Source: JAGCJX01 sp045638645
GTDB taxonomy: Bacteria; Bacteroidota; Bacteroidia; Bacteroidales; UBA932
Assembly (NCBI GenBank): GCA_045638645.1
Contig: JAZUBU010000002.1
Span: 124,001 to 188,000, forward strand
Reading direction: 5' to 3'
DNA: 64,000 nucleotides
The stretch's first letter is position 1; each line of letters starts with the position of its first letter. The notes beneath the pieces are model-generated. The model was not told the origin of the DNA and ran no database searches. It worked only from the letters and a program-made list of their open reading frames with translations. Made by a program: the position numbers and the translations under genes. Positions 8,698 to 16,841 of the stretch are shown one piece after another.

Positions 8698-11001
8698 TTA
8701 TTTCCACAAAGTAAAGCGAAGACCCGCGTACACTTTGATGCCCATCAGCGGTCCCCAGATCACACTGGAGTTAAAGTCCGCGCTGTACGGGTTGGCGGCA
8801 TCGATGATCGGATTCTTCTGTTTGTAGTTGGTCAGGTTTTCAGCCCCTACGTACACATCTACCGAACTGAACTTGCGGGTAATCTGAGCAAAAAGCATCG
8901 GATACACCGGAGAATAGGCCGATTCACCTGCTTTCACAGCAAAATCCGGCAAACGGGTCGGACCGTTGATCTGTGCGGTGAAATCAAAGGTCCAAATGTT
9001 CATACGGGTGGCATATTGCAGGTTCAATACGCCTTTGTAACGGCTGACCAAAGGTCGTTCCACCAAACCACGGTCCCGCAACGTCACCTTGGAATCGGTG
9101 TAACGGAACGTTGCCAGGATGTTGAAACGTTCGATCGGATAAATGGAGAAGTCCACCTGGTAGGTATTGGTATACGAACGGGGATTCACCATATCACTCA
9201 AGTTGTAGATCCAAGTTTCTCCCGTCTTCCATTCCTGGTCCACGAGTACTTGTTCCACAAACTGACTCCGGAAGTAGTCAAAGCTGATGTATGCACTTTC
9301 ATCATACCCCCAGGGCAGGTAGGCAGTCAAATTACCGCCATAGGTCCAGGCATCTTCAATACCCAGGAACGACGCATCGCTCTGCGGTTGGGACGGCGAC
9401 CCGAAACGCACCAGACGACCGGTGGACATCATGCCCAGATTGTCCACAACAATGTTGGAAGAACGGAAACCACGGCCACCGGATGCCCGCAAAATCAACG
9501 CATCCGAGAACGTATATTTCAAGTTCGCACGCGGTGAGAACAACCACCCGTGCAAATTGTTATAATCCGCACTGAAGTCCACAACAGCAGTCAGTTTTTC
9601 GCCCATGGAATAGGTATATTCACCATAGACCCCGATCTGGTTCTCTTCGCGGCCCAAGTTGTATTGCTGGCCACGAATGGTTTGCGATACAACATCGTCC
9701 AACGTTTCATCAAACTGATCGTACTGGTTGCGGAGACCGAAGGTAAATCGGTGGTTGTCGTTGGGAATATCCTGGTAGATGATGTTCAGGAACGCAGAAT
9801 TCTGATCCCCAAAGTAATGACGGTTGCCGAAATGCGAATTCAACTTGTGATAAGTATAATCGCCAACCACGGCAATGTTGCGGCTGTTATCCGCATTCAA
9901 CGGGATACCCACCTTGAAGAAACCGCTCACACCTTCGTTGACGATGTGTGAACCCCAAGGACGTGCTTCGGTCGGTTCTACCTGCGTATCCGGATCATAA
10001 TCCATCATACCGCCGATACGGTCATCCTTCAAAGCGCGGAAACCGAAACGGATCTGCATACCGCTCTCATCGTAGTACAACCAGCGGTTACCGAGATTGA
10101 ATTGCAATGTTTGGGGATCATCGCGGAAACCATCCTGGTTGGTATCGTGCGACATGGGGTCAGTAGAAACGTGACCCATCATCACCGTACTCCACTTTTC
10201 ATTCAACTGCAAAGACGAAGCGATGTTCGCTTCGGTACGCAACATATCACTCAAGAAGAGGTTGATGAACAAGGGTTGCTCTGCGGTGGGCTTGCGGTGC
10301 TCCATGTTGATCTGGCCGGTGATGGCCTCAACCCCATTGATCACAGACGAGGGGCCCTTCGCAATCTGGATACTTTCCAACCATTGTCCCGGGATGTAGG
10401 AGAGACCGAAAGGCGAGGCCAATCCCCGCATGACCGGACGGTTCTCATCCAGCATTTGGGTATATATGCCAGAAAGACCCAACAACCGGATCTGCTTGGC
10501 TCCGGTAATGGCATCCGAATAACCCACCGTCACACTGGCCGAGTTTTCAAAACTTTCCGCCAGGTTACAGCAGGCCATCTTGCACAAACCTGCTGCCGTA
10601 ATGACCTCGGTTTTGACCGGGGTAATCCGCGAAAGGTAGTTACCTTCCTGCTTCGAAACGACCACCGCCTCAGCAAGTTCGTTGATTCCGGTCAAGTGGA
10701 ATTCCACGTAGGTCATTCCAGGCTGCACCACGATGGTATCACGGGTATAACCGATGGCCGTGGCCACCAACGTCGCATCATTCTTGTTCACGGATAAAAA
10801 CTCAAAAGCTCCGTTTTCATCACAATCCATATAGGTTCCCGATTCCAGCCAGTACACAGAAGCAAACGGAACCGGCTCTTCCTTACCGGAGAGGGTGGAG
10901 GCAAGAACAACGCCTTTCAAGGATTGCACATGCTGCGCAAAGACGGGTACAATCATCAAAAAGCCCATGAGGGCCAATAAAATACGAGTATGTAATTTCA
11001 T
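8698..11001 (-). CDS. TonB-dependent receptor, metal (copper)-type
   Basis: A 767-residue outer-membrane receptor. I start at the ATG at 11001 because it opens a clear signal peptide (MKLHTRILLALMGFLMIVPVFAQ); an in-frame upstream extension has none. Residues about 25-110 form a carboxypeptidase-regulatory-like domain, then the plug, with a Cys-Cys motif MACCNLAESFE that recurs in Bacteroidota receptors next to HMA proteins, and a 22-strand-type barrel ending in AGLRFTLWK. No SusD-like lipoprotein is adjacent, so it is not a SusC glycan porin. With the HMA gene downstream and the Cys-rich protein upstream it forms a metal handling module. Confidence 0.88.
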   Translation of the reverse strand: MKLHTRILLALMGFLMIVPVFAQHVQSLKGVVLASTLSGKEEPVPFASVYWLESGTYMDCDENGAFEFLSVNKNDATLVATAIGYTRDTIVVQPGMTYVEFHLTGINELAEAVVVSKQEGNYLSRITPVKTEVITAAGLCKMACCNLAESFENSASVTVGYSDAITGAKQIRLLGLSGIYTQMLDENRPVMRGLASPFGLSYIPGQWLESIQIAKGPSSVINGVEAITGQINMEHRKPTAEQPLFINLFLSDMLRTEANIASSLQLNEKWSTVMMGHVSTDPMSHDTNQDGFRDDPQTLQFNLGNRWLYYDESGMQIRFGFRALKDDRIGGMMDYDPDTQVEPTEARPWGSHIVNEGVSGFFKVGIPLNADNSRNIAVVGDYTYHKLNSHFGNRHYFGDQNSAFLNIIYQDIPNDNHRFTFGLRNQYDQFDETLDDVVSQTIRGQQYNLGREENQIGVYGEYTYSMGEKLTAVVDFSADYNNLHGWLFSPRANLKYTFSDALILRASGGRGFRSSNIVVDNLGMMSTGRLVRFGSPSQPQSDASFLGIEDAWTYGGNLTAYLPWGYDESAYISFDYFRSQFVEQVLVDQEWKTGETWIYNLSDMVNPRSYTNTYQVDFSIYPIERFNILATFRYTDSKVTLRDRGLVERPLVSRYKGVLNLQYATRMNIWTFDFTAQINGPTRLPDFAVKAGESAYSPVYPMLFAQITRKFSSVDVYVGAENLTNYKQKNPIIDAANPYSADFNSSVIWGPLMGIKVYAGLRFTLWK

Positions 11002-11079
11002 GTAAATTAAAAATTTCAATGTAAAATAAACAATCAACGATTCTATCCTTTGCTGGGTCTGCAACAGGCCCGACAGAGG

Positions 11080-11472
11080 CTACAACCGCCATTGTCCATA
11101 GTGAACGAAAGCCCGATCAGACATATCCACCAACCAATCGTGCAACGAGAAATCGAACGGGAGCAACGAAGCAAACCGGAACTCCGACAAGATCAGTACA
11201 GGCGGACAAACAAACAATCCAAAAGACAACAGACTGTCCCAAGCCGGAAGATGAACCCCTCGTTCCGCAAGACATTGCGGCAAAAACTGAAACACTTCCG
11301 TCCGGCAACAGGAGGATTCTGCACCATGATGGCAATCCTCGGTTTGTTCCAACAACAAAGCGATATGGGTCCTACCTTTGCAGCAGGTATGACGGCTGAA
11401 CCCCACACCCGAAACTATGTGGATGAACAGCAGCATGCTGACAAACAAAACGGACAACAATTGTCGGAACAT
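11080..11472 (-). CDS. Small Cys-rich HYC_CC_PP-like protein of the metal module
   Basis: A 130-residue protein; I chose the ATG at 11472 because the hydrophobic leader MFRQLLSVLFVSMLLFIHIV begins there. After the leader come HTCCKG, then CHHGAESSCC and a later VCPP. This spacing of a His-Cys pair, a Cys-Cys pair and Pro residues resembles the HYC_CC_PP family that precedes TonB receptors and HMA proteins in many Bacteroidota, although the exact HYC triplet is HTC here. It is probably exported or membrane-anchored and metal-binding. It is the first gene of the leftward metal module, 78 bases upstream of the receptor. Family membership is likely rather than certain. Confidence 0.6.
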   Translation of the reverse strand: MFRQLLSVLFVSMLLFIHIVSGVGFSRHTCCKGRTHIALLLEQTEDCHHGAESSCCRTEVFQFLPQCLAERGVHLPAWDSLLSFGLFVCPPVLILSEFRFASLLPFDFSLHDWLVDMSDRAFVHYGQWRL

Positions 11473-11511
11473 ATTTCTATATTTTAATTTACAAAGAAAA
11501 GAAAAACATTC

Positions 11512-11519
11512 TATATTTG
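11512..11519 (+). promoter_or_regulatory. -7 element of sppA
   Basis: TATATTTG matches TAnnTTTG and lies 47 bases before the sppA ATG. The usual -33 TTTG is not obvious. Confidence 0.5.
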
Positions 11520-11566
11520 CAAACATGCATTAACGGTCGAAAATATACACCTTAAATATTGTCTCT

Positions 11567-13309
11567 ATGAAATTTTTAAGAACATTCTTCGCCTCCCTAT
11601 TAGGAAGCATTGTTGCCATGTTTTTGGCATTCTTCTTACTTTTTGTTGTCGTTGGGGCCATCGCTAGTCTGGGTTCATCCGAACCTGCCGTTCCGGAAAG
11701 AGCGATCCTGACAGTAGACCTGTCCCAAGGCATTTCCGAACAAACCTCTGAAGACATTCAAGGTTTGCTCAGAGGACAAGGCATCACCGAAAACCTGGGA
11801 CTCTACCAAGCCATTCGTGCCATTGACCACGCCGCCACGGATGCAAGCGTTCCTTTCATCTACCTCAAATGTGATGATAACGCTACCAGTCTGAGCCAAA
11901 TGGAAGAAATCCGCAACGCCCTCATCCGTTTCCGCCAATCCGGAAAACCCATCCTGGCGTACGCCGATAACTTCTCACAAGGCTCGTTGTACCTGGCTTC
12001 GGTTGCTGACAAGATCTACACCGCCCCCCTGAGTTCTCCCATGATCATCGGATTGAGTTCCCAAATTCTCTTCCTGAAAGACATGTTGGACAAATTGGGT
12101 GTTGACATCCAACTCATCCGTCACGGCAAATACAAATCAGCCGGCGAACAATTCATCGCGTCCGACATCAGTGAAGCCAACCGCGAACAACAGGAAGCAT
12201 ACCTCAAAGGCATGTGGAATGCAATCGCATCACCTATTTGCGAAAGCCGCAATCTGGATGTAAACGAATTCAACCGCCTGATCAACGAAATGAAACTCAA
12301 CTCTGCAGAAGACCTCATCAATGCAGGACTGATCGATGCCATTGTCACCCGCGAAGAGTTGAAAGAAAAAATCAACGGTCTGTACGAAGCTGAAAACGAC
12401 GACGACGTCCAATATGTGGAACTCAGTGCCTACGCTCAAGCCAAAGTGACTGAAAACTTCAAGGCTAACGACAAGATTGCCATCCTCTATGCCGATGGTG
12501 AAATCAACGGAGCAACCGGCGAAGGTATCACCACCAACCCCATGGTAGCCGAAATCCGCAAGATCCGCGAAGACGAAAACATCAAAGCCGTCGTATTGCG
12601 TGTGAACTCTCCCGGTGGAAATGCCCAAACCGCCGAAATCATCCGCAAAGAATTGTGCCTGTTGGCTGCTGAAAAACCCATGATTGCTTCCTATGGTGAT
12701 TACGCCGCATCCGGTGGATACTGGATTTCAGCCGGAGCAGAAACCATCTTTTCCAATGCAACGACCCTCACGGGCTCAATCGGCGTATTCAGCATGATTC
12801 CGAGCGTTGGAAAAGCCGTTCGCAAACACACCCACATCAACCCGGTCAGCATCAACACTCACAAACACAGTGATATGGGACTGATGCGCAACCTCGATCG
12901 CCGTGAAGCTGCGGTGATGCAAGAAAGTGTGGACGATATCTATGACCAATTCATTCAAATTGTAGCCGATGGCCGCAACATGACCACAGAAGCTGTGGAT
13001 GCCATTGCACAAGGTCGTGTATGGTGTGGTCAAGATGCAATCGGCATCAACCTGGTCGATAAGATCGGAGGTCTGAAAGAAGCTGTGGAATACGCCGCCA
13101 TCGTAGCTGGTCTGGAAACCTACCGCACAGTAGAATTCCCGAAAGTAAAGACCGGCATGGAACAACTGCTGGAAACGTTCTCTGCTAGCGCGGCTACCTT
13201 GGATGTATTGGCCAACCCCGAACAACTGAGCGAACGCCTGCTGGAAAAAGCCAACAGTCGGACCATCCAAGCCCGTCTGCCGTACATCGTATTGGAAACC
13301 AACTGGTAA
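11567..13309 (+). CDS. sppA: Signal peptide peptidase SppA, 67K type (protease IV)
   Basis: A 580-residue membrane-anchored serine protease with one N-terminal transmembrane helix (residues about 8-35) and two tandem S49 domains. The catalytic Lys is in GKYKSAGE (about Lys190) and the nucleophile Ser in YAASGGYWIS (about Ser382), the arrangement of E. coli protease IV. The family removes remnant signal peptides in the envelope. It is a single-gene unit with its own promoter and a strong terminator, divergent from the metal module. Length and catalytic dyad are complete. Confidence 0.95.
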   Translation: MKFLRTFFASLLGSIVAMFLAFFLLFVVVGAIASLGSSEPAVPERAILTVDLSQGISEQTSEDIQGLLRGQGITENLGLYQAIRAIDHAATDASVPFIYLKCDDNATSLSQMEEIRNALIRFRQSGKPILAYADNFSQGSLYLASVADKIYTAPLSSPMIIGLSSQILFLKDMLDKLGVDIQLIRHGKYKSAGEQFIASDISEANREQQEAYLKGMWNAIASPICESRNLDVNEFNRLINEMKLNSAEDLINAGLIDAIVTREELKEKINGLYEAENDDDVQYVELSAYAQAKVTENFKANDKIAILYADGEINGATGEGITTNPMVAEIRKIREDENIKAVVLRVNSPGGNAQTAEIIRKELCLLAAEKPMIASYGDYAASGGYWISAGAETIFSNATTLTGSIGVFSMIPSVGKAVRKHTHINPVSINTHKHSDMGLMRNLDRREAAVMQESVDDIYDQFIQIVADGRNMTTEAVDAIAQGRVWCGQDAIGINLVDKIGGLKEAVEYAAIVAGLETYRTVEFPKVKTGMEQLLETFSASAATLDVLANPEQLSERLLEKANSRTIQARLPYIVLETNW

Positions 13310-13332
13310 TCGGACACCCGCATCTCATGCAT

Positions 13333-13369
13333 AAAAAGAGAGACTAATCTTCTTAGTCTCTCTTTTTTC
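13333..13369. terminator. Bidirectional rho-independent terminator
   Basis: A perfect inverted repeat of about 15 bases (AAAAAGAGAGACTAA and its complement, loop 5) with A/T tracts on both sides lies between the convergent sppA and lipoprotein genes. Confidence 0.9.
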
Positions 13370-13409
13370 TGATCCATATCCGCTCGTTACTGCAGGACCA
13401 CCCATCTTT

Positions 13410-13440
13410 CCTTATTCCGGAAACACTTGATCAAAATCCA
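13410..13440. repeat. 31-base direct repeat, copy 1 (3' end of lipoprotein gene)
   Basis: This segment encodes the last residues DFDQVFPE and the stop of the lipoprotein gene. It is identical to 14249-14279. Confidence 0.95.
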
Positions 13441-14074
13441 CCTCAAAACGTTTCGCCCATTGTAGACCGTTCGCATAATACAACACAAAACGGAGCTCAT
13501 GTATCCCCCTGTTTTTAGGCAGACGTTCAATATACAGACCCGGATAATCGTGCATAATCCGCATATCCTGTGAAGTCAACTCCGACAACAGAATCTGCTT
13601 GTGTACGAGTTGATCTTTGTTTTTATACCCACTGCTGATGTACTCATAAGCCGTGCTGAACGCCAAAGAAAAGCAATCGTTCAACAATGTTCCGGCAGGA
13701 TGTTCGTCATCATAATCCTGATTGCTGGTAACATCAATTCTAACAAGATCCGGATAGATATAGATAGGCCACTGTCCAGCATAGTTCCTTTCCATGATTT
13801 CTGCATCCCATCCGGTATCCCCATTTTCTTGGGCAATCTGATGAAATACCTCTTCCCGGTAATCAATGGCCGCACCCTCACCTGTAAATTCTAAGGTGAA
13901 AGAAACTGAAGATCCGTCCTGCGAGATCCGGGGTGCGCTGAGCTCAAAGTGTTTCGTTATCACATACTGATATGCAAAAGAATTGGTGTGGATATACTGA
14001 ATAACGGAACCAATCGGACAAGCCGTCAAAACCAAAAGGCTTGCAAGAGCAAGAAGAATTGATCGAAGTTTCAT
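13412..14074 (-). CDS. Small lipoprotein of unknown function
   Basis: A 220-residue protein starting at the ATG at 14074 (an in-frame TTG lies two codons upstream). The N-terminus is a lipoprotein signal with lipobox LTAC (Cys at about 19). I recognise no domain. The mature part is acidic and mixed alpha/beta, with segments such as SSVSFTLEFTGEGA, YIYPDLVRIDV and HELRFVLYYANGLQWAKRFEVDFD, compatible with a beta-sandwich. The coding sequence and especially its upstream region are more AT-rich than the neighbours, and a fragment of its 3' end recurs 840 bases away. This suggests an accessory gene that was once part of a duplicated pair. Confidence 0.65.
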   Translation of the reverse strand: MKLRSILLALASLLVLTACPIGSVIQYIHTNSFAYQYVITKHFELSAPRISQDGSSVSFTLEFTGEGAAIDYREEVFHQIAQENGDTGWDAEIMERNYAGQWPIYIYPDLVRIDVTSNQDYDDEHPAGTLLNDCFSLAFSTAYEYISSGYKNKDQLVHKQILLSELTSQDMRIMHDYPGLYIERLPKNRGIHELRFVLYYANGLQWAKRFEVDFDQVFPE

Positions 14075-14248
14075 ATTCAAGATTATTACAGATTATAGGT
14101 TAATCAGACCGCAACATAACAAAATCGATTGATATCGATTAATATTATGAGATATACAAAGATATAAAAAATCTCTATACAAAATATCTCCCGATTTCTA
14201 ATCAGAGCATCGTAAACTGAGACCTCTAATATTCCCTATTAAAAGCAC

Positions 14249-14279
14249 CCTTATTCCGGAAACACTTGATCAAAATCCA
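14249..14279. repeat. 31-base direct repeat, copy 2: orphan remnant of the lipoprotein 3' end
   Basis: It is identical over 31 bases to 13410-13440 and, read leftward, still encodes DFDQVFPE plus stop, but no homologous reading frame precedes it. It looks like the last trace of a deleted tandem paralogue. The 14075-14318 stretch around it holds AT-rich sequence with no gene that I can support. Confidence 0.8.
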
Positions 14280-14318
14280 GGCAACAACTTCTATATCTGA
14301 ATTCCTAGGGTTGCCTAA

Positions 14319-14347
14319 CAAAAACCGGCCCCAAAAGGCCGGTCTCA
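14319..14347 (-). terminator. Terminator of maeB
   Basis: Read leftward, GACCGGCC and GGCCGGTT pair around a 6-base loop and are followed by a T-rich run, 18 bases after the maeB stop. Confidence 0.85.
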
Positions 14348-14364
14348 TTTGTCTGTACCTATAC

Positions 14365-16662
14365 TTACAACCGGCAAACCCCGTCCTGCATGGCAACGGC
14401 CGCATCAATGGATGCGATGGTCGCCAAATTGAAGATCTCCCGGACCGGAGCCTCTACAGAAATAAAATGCACCGGCTTGTTCAAGCCCATCTGAATCGGA
14501 CCGATGGCTTCACCACAGCCCATGTTCAAGATGATCTCATAGGCCGCTGTAGCCGCATCCAGAGACGGGAATATCAAGGTATTCACTTCTTTTCCCGCCA
14601 ATCTGTTAAAGGGATAGGTTCTGTCCCGTTTTTCCTTGTTCAAGGCGATGTCCACTTGCATTTCGCCGTCCACACACAGCTCAGGATAGCGTTCATGCAA
14701 TGCGGAGACGGCTTCTGAGACCATGGACGGAGCATTGCATCCCTCCCCTTTCACCGCACCGAAGTTGCTATAGGAAAGCATGGCAATCACCGGATCAAAG
14801 GAATAATATTCCACAGCTCCCTTGGTCAGACGGGTGATGTCGATGAGGGTTTCCTTGTCCATGCGTTTGTTGATCGTGGTATCTGCCAGGAACATGACAC
14901 CCCGCTTGGTATCCACAATGTGCAAGGTCGCAAACATACGGAAACCCGGACGAATGCCGACCACTTCCTTGGCGATGTTGGGAATGGTATCGTCGTTGAA
15001 ATAAGTGCCGGCAATAAACGCATCGGCGTCCCCCGTTTCCACCATCATGCTGCCGAACCAATTGCGGCTGTACATCTTCTCGTAGGTATCGCGATAAGCA
15101 AACCCCTTTCTTCCATTCTTCTCAGCAAGCAAACGGGCATACCGTTCCCGACGTTCCCGCTCGGCATGTTCTCGCGGATTGACAATCTCAATCCCTTCCA
15201 AAGAAAGTCCCAAATACTCGGCGCGACTGCGAATGATGTCCGCATTTCCCAACAGGATCGGATGGCAAACGCCTTCGTTGTAGGCCAGGACAGCCGCTTG
15301 CAGGATGTTGTCGGTGTTGGCTTCTCCGAATACGACCCGCATGGGTTGGCATCGGGCCACTTCCACAAAACGCCGGATCAGTTTGTTATCATAGCCCATC
15401 ATGGTCTTCAGACGAACATCGTACGCCTCCCAATCAGCAATGGGTTTACGGGCAATGCCCGATTCCATCGCCGCTTTGGCCACTGCCGGTGCGACAGCAG
15501 ACAACAGTCTGGGATCCATGGGTTTCGGCAAGATATAGTCCACACCGAATTTCAGTTCGTCCAGGCCATAAGCCGCATTGACCACCGAAGGAACCGGCTC
15601 TTTCGCCAGCTGCGCAATGGCTTTGACGGCGGCCAGCTTCATGGACTCGTTGATGGCCGTCGCCCGCACATCCAAGGCCCCTCTGAAAATATAAGGAAAT
15701 CCGAGTACGTTGTTGATCTGGTTGGGATAATCCGAACGTCCTGTCGCAAAAATGAGGTCATCCCGGGTATCGTGCGCCAGCTCAAAGGCAATTTCCGGAT
15801 CCGGATTGGCCAACGCAAACACAATGGGGCGCGGAGCCATGGAACGCAACATCTCCTGAGTCAACACATCTTTTACAGACAATCCCAAGAAGACATCCGC
15901 CCCGACCAATGCTTCAGCCAAGGTCGATACCGGCCGGTCGGTTGCAAAGGCCTGCTTCTGGGGGTTCAAATCTGTACGACGGCTGGAGATGACCCCTTTG
16001 CTGTCACACATCACAATGTTTTCCTTTCTCACACCCAATTCAACGTACAGTTTCGTACAAGCAACGGCTGCAGCTCCGGCCCCGTTTACCACAACCTGTA
16101 CCTGATCGATCTTCTTTCCTTGCAACTCCAGGGCATTCAATAGACCAGCCCCCGAGATAATGGCCGTCCCGTGCTGATCATCGTGCATCACGGGAATGTC
16201 ACACTCCTCTTTCAAACGACGTTCTATCTCAAAACATTCGGGTGCCTTGATGTCTTCCAGATTGATTCCCCCAAAAGTCGGAGCAATCGCTTTGACAATC
16301 TGCACAAACTTGTCGGGATCGGTTTCATCCACCTCGATATCGTAACAGTCCAAACCTGCAAAAATTTTGAAAAGGAGGGACTTCCCCTCCATCACCGGTT
16401 TGCCTGCCTGGGCTCCTATATCGCCCAACCCAAGGACCGCGGTTCCGTTGGAAATCACGGCCACCAGATTGCCTTTGTTGGTATATTCATAAGCATCCTC
16501 CGGCCGCTGCTCAATTTCCAGACAGGGATAGGCGACCCCAGGAGAATAGGCCAGCGACAGGTCGTGCTGAGACGAATAAGGTTTGGTCGGTAGGGTCTCG
16601 ATCTTCCCGGGTTTCTCCAGCCGGTGATAATCGAGGGCCATCTTTTTGTTTATCTTGGTCAT
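14365..16662 (-). CDS. maeB: NADP-dependent malic enzyme with C-terminal phosphotransacetylase-like domain
   Basis: A 765-residue MaeB-type enzyme that decarboxylates malate to pyruvate and CO2 while reducing NADP+. The malic domain (residues about 15-160) contains SLAYSPGVAYPC, VISNGTAVLGLGDIG and DDQHGTAI. The NAD(P)-binding domain (about 165-410) contains VVVNGAGAAAVAC and FALANPDPEI. The rest (about 420-765) is a phosphate acetyl/butyryltransferase-like domain, usually regulatory (acetyl-CoA sensing), ending in GPIQMGLNKPVHF. It is a single leftward gene with its own terminator and a -7 element at 16744-16751. Length and motifs are normal. Confidence 0.95.
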   Translation of the reverse strand: MTKINKKMALDYHRLEKPGKIETLPTKPYSSQHDLSLAYSPGVAYPCLEIEQRPEDAYEYTNKGNLVAVISNGTAVLGLGDIGAQAGKPVMEGKSLLFKIFAGLDCYDIEVDETDPDKFVQIVKAIAPTFGGINLEDIKAPECFEIERRLKEECDIPVMHDDQHGTAIISGAGLLNALELQGKKIDQVQVVVNGAGAAAVACTKLYVELGVRKENIVMCDSKGVISSRRTDLNPQKQAFATDRPVSTLAEALVGADVFLGLSVKDVLTQEMLRSMAPRPIVFALANPDPEIAFELAHDTRDDLIFATGRSDYPNQINNVLGFPYIFRGALDVRATAINESMKLAAVKAIAQLAKEPVPSVVNAAYGLDELKFGVDYILPKPMDPRLLSAVAPAVAKAAMESGIARKPIADWEAYDVRLKTMMGYDNKLIRRFVEVARCQPMRVVFGEANTDNILQAAVLAYNEGVCHPILLGNADIIRSRAEYLGLSLEGIEIVNPREHAERERRERYARLLAEKNGRKGFAYRDTYEKMYSRNWFGSMMVETGDADAFIAGTYFNDDTIPNIAKEVVGIRPGFRMFATLHIVDTKRGVMFLADTTINKRMDKETLIDITRLTKGAVEYYSFDPVIAMLSYSNFGAVKGEGCNAPSMVSEAVSALHERYPELCVDGEMQVDIALNKEKRDRTYPFNRLAGKEVNTLIFPSLDAATAAYEIILNMGCGEAIGPIQMGLNKPVHFISVEAPVREIFNLATIASIDAAVAMQDGVCRL

Positions 16663-16743
16663 TGTAATTTCTATTTTAATCTATGCGGCTTCATTTTCCG
16701 CAATTTCTGTACCATTTTATTACTTTTTTTATCAATTAATTTA

Positions 16744-16751
16744 CAAATGTA
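16744..16751 (-). promoter_or_regulatory. -7 element of maeB
   Basis: On the minus strand TACATTTG matches TAnnTTTG, 81 bases before the maeB ATG. It is divergent from the element at 16796-16803. Confidence 0.5.
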
Positions 16752-16795
16752 ACAATTTCCACTTTTCCTTTGGCCAACGTTAAGCAATTTATAGT

Positions 16796-16803
16796 TACTT
16801 TTG
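16796..16803 (+). promoter_or_regulatory. -7 element of the BACON lipoprotein gene
   Basis: TACTTTTG matches TAnnTTTG and lies 38 bases before the ATG. A TTTG at 16769-16772 is 23 bases upstream, slightly too far for the best -33 spacing. Confidence 0.55.
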
Positions 16804-16841
16804 CGCCACATTTACGATAATCAATACTATTTTTTAATACT

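Noticed and set aside
14920..16143. A 407-codon rightward frame antisense to maeB
   Set aside because: It is a shadow frame with no domain; maeB motifs cover the same bases.
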